Shown one piece after another: positions 1 to 6,342 of a stretch of DNA of 47,764 bases. The position numbers were made by a program, and so were the translations under genes. Source of the stretch: Mesorhizobium sp. (lineage in GTDB: Bacteria > Pseudomonadota > Alphaproteobacteria > Rhizobiales > Rhizobiaceae). The stretch spans positions 1 to 47,764 of the forward strand of contig SAQE01000050.1 in the NCBI GenBank assembly GCA_004020545.1, in the 5' to 3' direction. The notes beneath the pieces are model-generated. The model searched no databases and was not told the DNA's origin. It saw only the letters and a program-made list of their open reading frames with translations. The number at the start of each line of letters is the position of its first letter. Position 1 is the first letter of the stretch.

Positions 1-39
1 GCCAACTATTTCAAGGCCGCTGGATATGACCCGGATTAA
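1..39 (+). mobile_element. 3' end of an IS630-type transposase gene
   Basis: The first 13 codons read ANYFKAAGYDPD followed by TAA. This resembles the usual C-terminal tail of IS630-family transposases (an NYF-x-AAGY ending). Only the tail is inside the window, so neither the DDE catalytic core nor the left end can be examined. The assignment rests on one short motif recalled from the family. An inverted terminal repeat should lie shortly after the stop, but I could not pair it without the other end. It marks the left side of the decayed region that follows. Confidence 0.5.
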
Positions 40-509
40 ATCGGACGTGCTCTAGGTTCGCCAGGCGATACGAAAGAATGCGAAGGAAACGGGCTGGCGA
101 ACCAACCGCTAACGTCTTGATTTCCTGTCGAAAACGATGACCCTCAGCGACTAGCATAATCGTTATTCGCCAATGGGTTACGAAACAGTTCGCCAACGTT
201 GATTCACAAAGCTGATCCAGCCACTCAGCGATCTCATTTATCTCCGGAATGGCAGCTTTGCGTTTAAAGTCGGTCGTAGGGGTGCGTTTGCCGTTTCCTG
301 AAACAGTCATCGCCGGCTATCACGCCGGGAGTTGAGTTCGCGCCATTTCCCGGGGAATCCGGATGATGTAGAGAAACGGAGCGAGCGGTGTTGATCGACG
401 ACCTTCCGGTCATCGCATGTACCGTGTACCCACTCCGACGGAGGGCCTTGAGTTGGCAGTGGCATTCGGCCACCGTTCGATCAGGAGGTGCTCGCGAGGT
501 TGAGAGAGA
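40..509. other. no supported gene
   Basis: This stretch lies between the transposase tail and the first small minus-strand gene. A 99-codon minus-strand frame covers most of it (11-310), but it runs antisense across the transposase tail, has no clear ribosome binding site and shows mixed third-position usage, so I do not call it. The region probably contains the right end of the IS630-type element and sequence flanking it. Confidence 0.4.
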
Positions 510-809
510 TCAACGTCTAGAACGCTCATCCGCTAAGGCCTCTTCAACAGCCGAGATTAGTGGCTGCAGTTTGCTGATGTCGATCGCTCTGCCCATATAC
601 ACGATAGAGTGCTTATAGGCGTCGAACGCTAATTGGCGACGTCTTGTCAAAAGTTTGCCTCTGAGATCTTCAAGGTGCTTGATGTAATCATCATGGCTCA
701 GTTGTTCTTCGCCAATTGCATAAGATCCCGACATTGCGAGAAAGTTATGCTGCTCTGGTGGCTTTGGTGCCTGCAAGTCGTCCACTTCGGCGCGCTTTTT
801 GTTAGCCAT
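510..809 (-). CDS. small hypothetical protein downstream of cupin gene
   Basis: A 99-residue, charged, soluble protein without signal peptide or membrane segment. The second half is predicted-helical in style (KHLEDLRGKLLTRRRQLAF and later ISKLQPLISAVEEAL). I do not recognise the family. It starts 2 nt after the stop of the cupin gene on the same strand, so the two are almost certainly co-transcribed. With the truncated hydroxyproline enzyme upstream it may be the end of a former three-gene operon. No function is proposed. Confidence 0.6.
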   Translation of the reverse strand: MANKKRAEVDDLQAPKPPEQHNFLAMSGSYAIGEEQLSHDDYIKHLEDLRGKLLTRRRQLAFDAYKHSIVYMGRAIDISKLQPLISAVEEALADERSRR

Positions 810-811
810 TT

Positions 812-1306
812 CTACCTCCAGGTTTCTGCGAGCGGACCATCCAGTCCACCCAGCGGATCTGCTGCGGGCGAAGGGACGCTCAAGGTATTTGCCAGACAGT
901 TGGCATACTCTCCCATGTCACCCAGTCGAAAATCGTGAATTGCGTAACCAGATGGATAGCCTCCGACTGTCCAAAGATCTGCGGATACCGCTAAGCCGAT
1001 ATGTGCCACACCTGCGGGCAACACTATGACGTCGCCGCTCCCCATAACGACTTCCACGCCATCGGGCCCGCCTACCTTCCCCCGCAGTTTGCCTTTCAAT
1101 ACCGCGATGATCTCATGAGCGTCGCTGTGGAAGTGATGATAAGGAAACATCCCCTCAGCGCTGTACCAATCGGGAATCCAGCCGTTTGATCGAAGCCGAT
1201 GTTCAAGCTCCTTGCTGTCTGTGAAGCAGTTTCGATAAAGGATTACTGGGAGAGCCGAATTGGGAAAAGGAGGGGCGGGGTTGAGGCGAATCGTTTGCGT
1301 CTCCAT
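812..1306 (-). CDS. cupin-domain protein (YjlB-like)
   Basis: A 164-residue single-domain cupin. The metal-binding motif is visible as YHHFHSDAHEIIAVLKG (His, His and Glu ligands) and the second cupin motif as GDVIVLPAGVAHIGL with its His. After the barrel comes a VGGYPSGYAIHDFRLGD segment, like that of the YjlB group of small cupins. I chose the ATG at 1306 because GGAGG sits 7 nt upstream; an upstream in-frame ATG at 1348 lacks this. Substrate is unknown; related cupins are metal-dependent isomerases or oxygenases, or have no known activity. It lies just downstream of the broken hydroxyproline epimerase/dehydratase gene, in the same direction. Confidence 0.8.
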   Translation of the reverse strand: METQTIRLNPAPPFPNSALPVILYRNCFTDSKELEHRLRSNGWIPDWYSAEGMFPYHHFHSDAHEIIAVLKGKLRGKVGGPDGVEVVMGSGDVIVLPAGVAHIGLAVSADLWTVGGYPSGYAIHDFRLGDMGEYANCLANTLSVPSPAADPLGGLDGPLAETWR

Positions 1307-1354
1307 CGGGGGGCCTCCAAATTGGTGGGTCACGTTACGGTGCTCCATCAGTTA

Positions 1355-2272
1355 CTAATTCGGCATCGACGGCCACGTGTCTGAAAGTCTGTAACCGCTC
1401 TGAAAGGGGTCATCTGGATCGACCAGGAGTTGGCTGTTACCGATAATCCAGCCACGGCCTGAAATGACCGGCTCAATTCCGGATTTAGAGCCAACTGTGG
1501 CAAGTGCAGCGATCTTGCAGTGGAATTCGGTGTCAAGGAGTGACCTGCCGACAAAGGGCTGCCCGACTTTGAGCAAACCCCTTGCATGCAGCACCGCCAT
1601 ACGCGCTGAACACCCCGTGCCGCATGGTGATCGATCGATTTTGCCCGGTCTGATTGTAACCGCGCTCTTGCCGTAAATCGTCCCATCGGTCTCAAAGGTC
1701 GGATCTGTCATTTGACAAAAAGAAATGTGCTTCCAGCTTCGAAGAGGGTGGTCAAATCCAAGTTGCGCATTCGCTGCTGCCGTGATCAATCCTCCGACCT
1801 CTGCGATCTCCCGCGCATTGGACGAGATGAGCTCGACGCCAATGCTCGCGGCGTCGACCAAAACAAAACTGTCGCCGCCATATGCAGTGTCGACCTTCAG
1901 CGTTCCAATGCCTGGGACTTCGATCTCTGCATCCAGCTTGTCGGCAAAAGACGCGACGTTTCGGATGGCAATTCGTTCCGCTTTGCCGTTCCGGCAATGC
2001 GCCTCGACAGATATTAGTCCACCGGGCGCCTCCAGCGTGAGGTAGGTAACGGGCTCCACCATCTGCACGATGCCGGAGTCCAAGAGCACTGTCGCCACGC
2101 AGATAGCATTGGAACCGGACATCGGAGGCGTGTCCTCCGGCTCCATAATTATCCAGCCAAACTGAGCGGAAGGATGCTTCGGCGGAACGAGTAGGTTGAC
2201 ATGTCTGAACACACCGCCTCGAGGCTCGTTTAGCACGAACGATCGCAACTTCGGTCGGTATTGATGTTTGCG
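1355..2272 (-). pseudogene. 5'-truncated proline racemase family gene (hydroxyproline 2-epimerase / trans-3-hydroxyproline dehydratase)
   Basis: About 300 codons match the proline racemase superfamily from [11 protein letters not shown] to a C-terminal GYRLSDTW. The two active-site positions are visible: MSGSNAIC carries Ser in place of the first Cys, and [13 protein letters not shown] carries the second Cys. A Ser/Cys pair is known in 4-hydroxyproline 2-epimerases and bifunctional epimerase/trans-3-hydroxy-L-proline dehydratases. Family members are about 335-345 residues. Here the first 40 or so, with the usual HAEGE-type start, are gone: the frame meets TGA at 2273-2275 and has no ATG, only a TTG at 2248. 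Upstream sequence belongs to an unrelated LuxR remnant on the other strand, so a rearrangement removed the 5' end. The rest of the frame is intact, so the break may be recent. Confidence 0.8.
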
Positions 2273-2587
2273 TCAAGGCGATCCGCTTGGCTATCGCGGG
2301 GGGCACCTTCGTGCCGGCCACGAGCCTGCTTGGGATGAAGCAGGCCTTGCGCTCAAACTCCAATGAAGTCCCTTCGCTCACCACTTTATTTTCGACGCGC
2401 GAGGCAGCCGTTGCCGAGGACCTTGTGCCGTGGCAAGCCTAAGAAGATCATCGGCTATGAGCTCAACATGTGCGAGAACACGGTGAAGGCACATATCCGC
2501 AGCATCATGAAGAAACTAAAAGCGACAAACCGCACCCAGATCGCCTACAGGATCGGCGACCTGTTCGGATCGGGTTCCCAATTTTGA
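2266..2587 (+). pseudogene. LuxR-type response regulator, 3' remnant with frameshift
   Basis: Read on the plus strand, the linker of a NarL/FixJ-type regulator appears (AIRLAIAGGTFVPATSLLG, then STREAAVAEDL). It runs into a TAA after codons for VPWQA. One frame over, the rest of the LuxR helix-turn-helix continues (RGKPKKIIGYELNMCENTVK, then AHIRSIMKKLKATNRTQIAY) to TGA at 2585. A small indel near 2425-2435 therefore breaks the gene inside its DNA-binding domain. The receiver domain is missing: homology stops where the truncated hydroxyproline gene begins on the opposite strand. It is a dead fragment that marks one side of a recombination junction. Confidence 0.75.
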
Positions 2588-2698
2588 TGGCCGGCTGTGT
2601 CGCAAAAGAAAAATCGCAACGATACGCTAGCTGTCCATAACAGGCTCGCAGCCGCCGACCGCCAAACCCCTACCCCGGTCCGTTTCTGCGAGTGAATT

Positions 2699-2731
2699 GA
2701 GGGCCAGTCGTGTCCCTTGCGGCTGGTCCTC
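2699..2731. repeat. stem-loop, first of two related copies
   Basis: GAGGGCCAG pairs with CTGGTCCTC (one G-T pair) across a 15-nt loop and is followed by the pyrimidine-rich run TTCCTTCCTTT. The same two arms recur 112 nt downstream with a shorter loop. The similarity of arms and flanks suggests a short duplicated element rather than chance. Confidence 0.4.
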
Positions 2732-2810
2732 TTCCTTCCTTTGATGTGCTATCCTCACCACCAGCCCGCCAGCCTGGGAAGTCCCCTCCTTGGAACAGCG
2801 CTGCGGGCTA

Positions 2811-2846
2811 GAGGGCCAGCCGGGCAGACTGGTCCTCATCTTTTTT
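2811..2846 (+). terminator. probable rho-independent terminator, second copy of the repeated stem-loop
   Basis: Arms GAGGGCCAG (2811-2819) and CTGGTCCTC (2829-2837) form a 9-bp stem with a 9-nt loop, followed by ATC and six T residues. This has the shape of an intrinsic terminator on the plus strand. The remaining sequence from 2588 to 2889 holds no gene I can support. Confidence 0.45.
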
Positions 2847-2889
2847 GGCAATTGCTAAAGCATCTGCTAATCAACCAACCTGCGGAGCC

Positions 2890-3138
2890 ATGCGCACCCA
2901 TGGTACGCTATGGTTCTATCCTCCGGTCTCGGTGAAGACCCGTCAGCCAGGCACCCGCTATGAGGTGAACAACGTGCAGGCGGCGGCTGAGAACCTACTT
3001 GAGTGGCCCAAACTCGGTCGCAACTGGAACTAGGCCGTGCAAGCTTGCTTAGCTGCATTAGCCGGCGATTTGTCCCCAGATGACGTGCGCATCGCATTCG
3101 AGGCTGCCGCCAGGGAAGAAGGCATACTACTCGACTGA
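2890..3138 (+). pseudogene. DUF982 protein gene interrupted by an amber codon
   Basis: From the ATG at 2890 the frame reads a DUF982-type protein: WFYPPVSVKTRQPGTRYEV, then NVQAAAENLLEWPKLGRNWN, a TAG at 3031-3033, and in the same frame AVQACLAALAGDLSPDDVR and AFEAAAREEGILLD before TGA. DUF982 proteins are small (about 80 residues), of unknown function and expanded in rhizobia. The total length of 82 codons fits the family exactly, so a single point mutation seems to have broken the gene. A suppressed stop cannot be excluded from sequence alone but nothing supports it. Confidence 0.8.
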
Positions 3139-3146
3139 GGTGCGGC

Positions 3147-3353
3147 CTAATGGGGCTTTGATATCGGTACGATGCCAGCGGCCAAGCTCTCCTCTTCGAG
3201 TATATCGGTGACATCACCGACGCTGGCCCCCGCGTTGGGGTGAGCCTTCGCCAGTTCCCTTGCCTTGGATTTCACATCAAACGAAGATTGCCGCCGCTTC
3301 TTTGCTGCTGCTACCGTGTCTGCAATCTCGACTGCTAGGGTGAGTGCCGGCAT
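3147..3353 (-). CDS. small hypothetical protein
   Basis: A 68-residue soluble, helix-rich protein. The ATG at 3353 is preceded by GGGAG with 6-nt spacing, a good ribosome binding site; the motif GGGAGAAATCC is nearly duplicated just upstream. It reads AVEIADTVAAAKKRRQSSFD and then a region with alternating charged residues (VGDVTDILEEESLAAG). No domain recognised. It converges on the DUF982 pseudogene, whose stop is 8 nt away. Presence of a good start signal in a decayed neighbourhood suggests it may still be expressed. Confidence 0.5.
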   Translation of the reverse strand: MPALTLAVEIADTVAAAKKRRQSSFDVKSKARELAKAHPNAGASVGDVTDILEEESLAAGIVPISKPH

Positions 3354-3742
3354 TGGATTTCTCCCGGATTTCTCCCGAATGCCCTAGCCTCTACACCAAA
3401 TGTGGCAGACATTCGGCCAGCCCGACATACTCGGGATACTTGGAACCTTGAGTAGAATGATTCGTTTCTCCACACGGCCCGAGAGTTGCAGCCCCACCGT
3501 GCGCGCTCCTGGCCTACCTGGCGGGGGCAACCCGCCTCGACCTCTTTCGAGCGTTGGGGCAGGTTCTAATTTGAGGCTGGGGGCGCAATCCGCCTGTATG
3601 CAACTACTAGCGACCGGCTCTCGCTACGAGACGCCGTTCCCCATAGAACGCCAATCCCGCAACGCTGCGAAGGGCGATCACATCTGGGAACCATTACCTT
3701 GCAGATGGGTTTGCAGACCGAAAGCTTATGGGAAGCTCGACT
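3354..3742. other. no supported gene
   Basis: Both strands show only short frames with unbiased codon use. The upstream signals of the minus-strand gene that ends at 3147 lie at the left edge (duplicated GGGAGAAAT). I see no recognisable protein fragment or repeat in the rest. Confidence 0.4.
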
Positions 3743-3934
3743 ATGCCGACGTCTAGCAGAGCAGAGAAGGAGTCTGCCCAAGCTTTCCGGCGGCTGATCG
3801 CTTCAGAAGACTACCGTCGGATTTTGCGCGGGCGGTTAGGTTTGAATGTCGAACCGAGGCTGCCGGAGTCGTTCACTAAATTGCTAGAGGCGCTGGATCA
3901 GCGAGAACACGAAACCGGCGACACAGGCTCGTAA
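3743..3934 (+). CDS. small hypothetical protein
   Basis: A 63-residue charged protein (RRLIASEDYRRILRGRLGLN, then LPESFTKLLEALDQREHE). I prefer the ATG at 3743, which has GGGAAG about 7 nt upstream, over an in-frame ATG at 3728. There is no membrane segment or signal peptide. The sequence has the even helical heptad look of a real small protein, but I do not recognise a family. Confidence 0.45.
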   Translation: MPTSSRAEKESAQAFRRLIASEDYRRILRGRLGLNVEPRLPESFTKLLEALDQREHETGDTGS

Positions 3935-4073
3935 GGAAGGCTCTCGCTGGGCTTCGCGGATGGCGTGGAGGCAGGCGGGGCAAGGGTGGTGGCGGCGCTG
4001 GAGCTGGCCATTTTTTGGCAATGGTTTGACTTCGCATTGATGGTAGCCTTGTGCCGCAGACGGAGACCTGACC

Positions 4074-4208
4074 ATGCACGATGACTTGGTGGCGCTGTTC
4101 GTCTGCTCGAAGTGCGGCGGTAAGAATCTCGGTCTTATATACGCGGCCGGCGATCATGCGGTGATGACAACCTGGCTCCCTTCGCCATTCCCGCCTCCAA
4201 AAATTTGA
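4074..4208 (+). pseudogene. partial copy of a zinc-ribbon-like small protein gene
   Basis: Forty-four codons starting MHDDLVALFVCSKCGGKNLG match the middle of the better preserved copy at 4421-4729 (MHDDLVPLFRCSTCGGKNLG). The first half of the family, with its own Cys-x-x-x-Cys part and an LGPDHG motif, is missing; stops precede the ATG in frame. The similarity at DNA level ends soon after the Cys-x-x-Cys-Gly-Gly motif. It is most simply read as a decayed duplicate. Confidence 0.6.
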
Positions 4209-4350
4209 CGTAGCGCAAGGCTGCCTCATCGCCGATCCCTTAGAACAACCATCGCGGGGGCTAAGGTCAAAACCGAACCGATCCACACCTCCCTTAGTGG
4301 TGAGGCTACCGGCAATGGCTGCCACCAATTGCCCCCGTGGCTCCCAGACT

Positions 4351-4370
4351 CCGCTGCGCAGCGGTTTTTA
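4351..4370 (+). terminator. possible rho-independent terminator
   Basis: The perfect palindrome CCGCTGCGCAGCGG (4351-4364) is followed directly by TTTTTA. The stem is short (6-7 bp) but GC-rich. It sits between the two zinc-ribbon-like copies. Confidence 0.4.
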
Positions 4371-4420
4371 GTTGTTCCCACAGATTGACGCGATAGGACA
4401 ATGTTCCTATTTCGTTCCAC

Positions 4421-4729
4421 TTGGGCTCAACCACCATCCAATCCATGATTGATGACGGCACGCGGCTATCGCTCCACTGCTTCACATATCTGTGCCACCA
4501 TTCTGCAATGTTGGACCTTTGCGACCTGCGTGAGAGGCTGGGACCGGACCATGGAACGATGCATGACGATCTCGTCCCGCTATTCCGCTGCTCGACGTGC
4601 GGTGGCAAGAACCTCGGTCTGATCCTTCATGTCGATACGCGGCCACAGGCTATGCGGCGATACCTGGCCTCTCTGGCTGGGCCGCTCGTCGTGCAGTCGT
4701 GTGCAGCGGACCGGCTCGCGCCGCTCTGA
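4421..4729 (+). CDS. small zinc-ribbon-like hypothetical protein
   Basis: About 100 residues. Visible features: a first half ending in LDLCDLRERLGPDHG, the MHDDLVPLFRC segment, and a CSTCGGKNLGLI knuckle that looks like one half of a zinc ribbon; an earlier HC-x6-CHH stretch could supply the other ligands. Small proteins of this layout are frequent in rhizobia; their function is unknown to me. The start is uncertain: TTG at 4421 keeps the family-like TIQSMIDDG start, while the first ATG is at 4445; neither has a clear ribosome binding site. The last 30 residues look divergent, so the gene may be decaying like its partial copy at 4074. Confidence 0.5.
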   Translation: MGSTTIQSMIDDGTRLSLHCFTYLCHHSAMLDLCDLRERLGPDHGTMHDDLVPLFRCSTCGGKNLGLILHVDTRPQAMRRYLASLAGPLVVQSCAADRLAPL

Positions 4730-4747
4730 GCGTGAGTCTCCCCGCAT

Positions 4748-4952
4748 CTATCGCAGGTATGGCAGGAAGATAGGGGCGAGATATACAATCAGTGCGGCTG
4801 CACCGTACGCCACGGCCAATTTGGCGGCGACATATGCGCTGATGAGTGGCGGCGACATATACGCCGATGACCAGAAACCAAGCGATATAACCGGCCAACC
4901 TCCATTGGACTGCTTCGTCAGGTGACAGCGGAATGGGGCCCGGTCCATACAC
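4748..4952 (-). pseudogene. small two-helix membrane protein gene broken by a 25-bp duplication
   Basis: From the ATG at 4952 the frame reads MYGPGPIPLSPDEAVQWRLA followed by a hydrophobic helix (GYIAWFLVIGVYVAA) and then loses sense. A second frame continues with KLAVAYGAAALIVYLAPIFL and PYLR to a stop at 4748. The switch coincides with two imperfect 25-bp tandem copies (4823-4872). Deleting one copy joins the halves exactly as ...VIGVYVAAKLAVAYG..., giving a 59-residue protein with two membrane helices. I do not know its function. The lesion is clear from the sequence. Confidence 0.75.
4823..4872. repeat. 25-bp imperfect tandem duplication
   Basis: Two adjacent 25-nt units start GGCGGCGACATAT and differ at about five positions. 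The period is not a multiple of three, so the insertion shifts the reading frame of the small membrane protein gene it lies in. Confidence 0.8.
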
Positions 4953-5045
4953 GAGCCGCTGTCAAACGCCATCCGGAACTGCCCCCTTTGCGTCATGAAG
5001 AACTGCCCCCACCTTCGGGTTCATGATGTCGGTTGAAGGTTAGTT

Positions 5046-5100
5046 CCGTCGGTGACGGGCCGGAGGGAGGCGGAGCCGACCGGAGGCCTGTCACCGACGG
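5046..5100. repeat. long GC-rich inverted repeat
   Basis: CCGTCGGTGACGGGCC (5046-5061) pairs with GGCCTGTCACCGACGG (5085-5100): 16 bp with one G-T pair and a 23-nt loop. There is no T-run after it on either strand. It could be a short palindromic (REP-like) element or the tip of a lost mobile element. Confidence 0.5.
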
Positions 5101-5129
5101 GCGGCCTGATGAGGCCGCTGTTTCGCTTG

Positions 5130-5293
5130 GCGCGGAGCCGGTAGCTGTCGCCGCGGAAGGTCCGGCGGATGGCGGCGATCTAGACCGTGAGGTTGCTGTC
5201 TTCGATCGCCTGTCCCGGCCAGGCGGCCGCGATCAGCGCTTCCTTGACCACCGGTGAACGGAACTGCAGCGCCCATATCAAGTCGAAAGGGAC
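5130..5293 (-). pseudogene. winged-helix (Trans_reg_C type) DNA-binding domain fragment
   Basis: On the minus strand one frame reads VVKEALIAAAWPGQAIEDSN and LTV, then TAG, then IAAIRRTF. This matches the recognition-helix region of OmpR/CadC-type winged helices (K-E-x-L-x-x-x-W-P-G-x-x-V-E-D-x-N-L-T-V-x-I-x-x-L-R-R). Sequence on both sides does not continue the family, and the internal TAG breaks it. The likely source is a winged-helix regulator of the ATPase/TPR kind. Only about 35 residues are recognisable, so the edges are approximate. Confidence 0.5.
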
Positions 5294-5332
5294 CAACCCT
5301 AAGCAGGACAGATCCGGCCACTGTCGATACCT

Positions 5333-6231
5333 TCAAATGGCTTGGCCAAGCCAGTTGACAAATGTCTCGATCCCAGCGCGGCGCGGGTGATCTGATGAAT
5401 AGACTGGATAAAAGCCGTAGCCCGGGAGAGCGAGCTCGAGCACCTTGACGAGATTGCCGGCGGCAAGCTCATCGGCAATCACCACGTCGCTCAAGATTGC
5501 AACGCCGTCGGGGCGAGGGCGGCGTCGATCGCGTGCGATTCTTCGCGGAAGCTGAGCGTAGCGCTCCCCAGATCGCGCGCCCGGGGATCAGCCGCGGAGG
5601 CCATTTCCTGCCACCGCGCCCAGTTCGGAGCACTTTGATCGTTTGCGAACCAGTCGAAATGGATAAGGGGCAGGCCTGCGAGATCGCCGGCACGCCGGAT
5701 CGGCGCGCGCCCAGCCAACAGCTTTGGGCTGCAGGTCGGGTAAAACCGGTCGCGAAAGATTTCGCGAGAAGCGCCCCGCGGCGCTGAGCGTGCGTACCGG
5801 ATAGCGAGATCCGCCTCATCGGCTTCGAGCCTCACCAGCCGGTCTGCCCCAATGATCGACAGCGCCACGTCTTCGTGTGCCTTGCGCCAGAGCTTGAGCC
5901 TGGGAATCAGCCAGCGACTCGCGAAGGCATTGGTCGTGGTAACGCGAAGGGGCCGTGTGTCCGCTTTGGCGTCCAGCGACGAGAGCGCCGTCGCGAAAGT
6001 CTGGAATCCGGTCCGAATTGACGGGAACAGCCTCTCCCCGGCGTCCGTCAGTGCGAGCGGACGCGGTCGGCGGCGGAACAGCTTCTTGCCGCAATGCTCC
6101 TCGAGAAGCCGGATCTGGTGGCTGATGGCCGTCGGTGTGAGGCCAAGCTCGTCCGCCGCCTCTTTGAAGCTGAGTCGCCTCGCTGCAGCCTCGAATGCGC
6201 GCAGGGTAGTCAGAGGTGGCAACCGTGTCAT
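5333..6231 (-). pseudogene. LysR-family regulator (GcvA-like) with a late frameshift
   Basis: The first 240 codons are a normal LysR regulator: helix-turn-helix LSFKEAADELGLTPTAISHQ and an effector domain of the GcvA type (IIGADRLVRLEADEADLAIR). At about 5505 the frame changes: it reads APTALQS and stops at 5491. With a one-base shift it continues DGVAILSDVVIADELAAGNL to a natural LysR ending (ETFVNWLGQAI) and TGA at 5333. Full length would be near 298 residues. The missing piece is only the last 55 residues, so DNA binding could survive, but the dimer and effector fold would be incomplete. It is divergent from the FAD oxidase gene it would be expected to control. A sequencing error at a C-rich run (CTCGCCCCGAC) is possible. 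Confidence 0.75.
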
Positions 6232-6233
6232 CG

Positions 6234-6259
6234 TTCACATCCTAGGTGAATTTCATTCA
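6234..6259. promoter_or_regulatory. palindromic operator candidate between lysR and the oxidase gene
   Basis: Two overlapping dyads lie at the lysR start side of the divergent intergenic region: TTCAC-N7-GTGAA (6234-6250) and TGAAT-TTC-ATTCA (6247-6259). LysR-type regulators usually bind interrupted palindromes of T-N11-A form in such positions. Assignment to this regulator is inferred from location only. Confidence 0.4.
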
Positions 6260-6342
6260 TCCTGCAGCTGATGATTTCGATTTTGCCTTCCTGACGCAAT
6301 CGCCACAGTCTGTCGCAACAATATCCGTGGAGGAGCAATGCG

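Noticed and set aside
11-310. 99-codon minus-strand frame at the left edge
   Set aside because: Overlaps the transposase tail in antisense, has no good start signal and no recognisable pattern.
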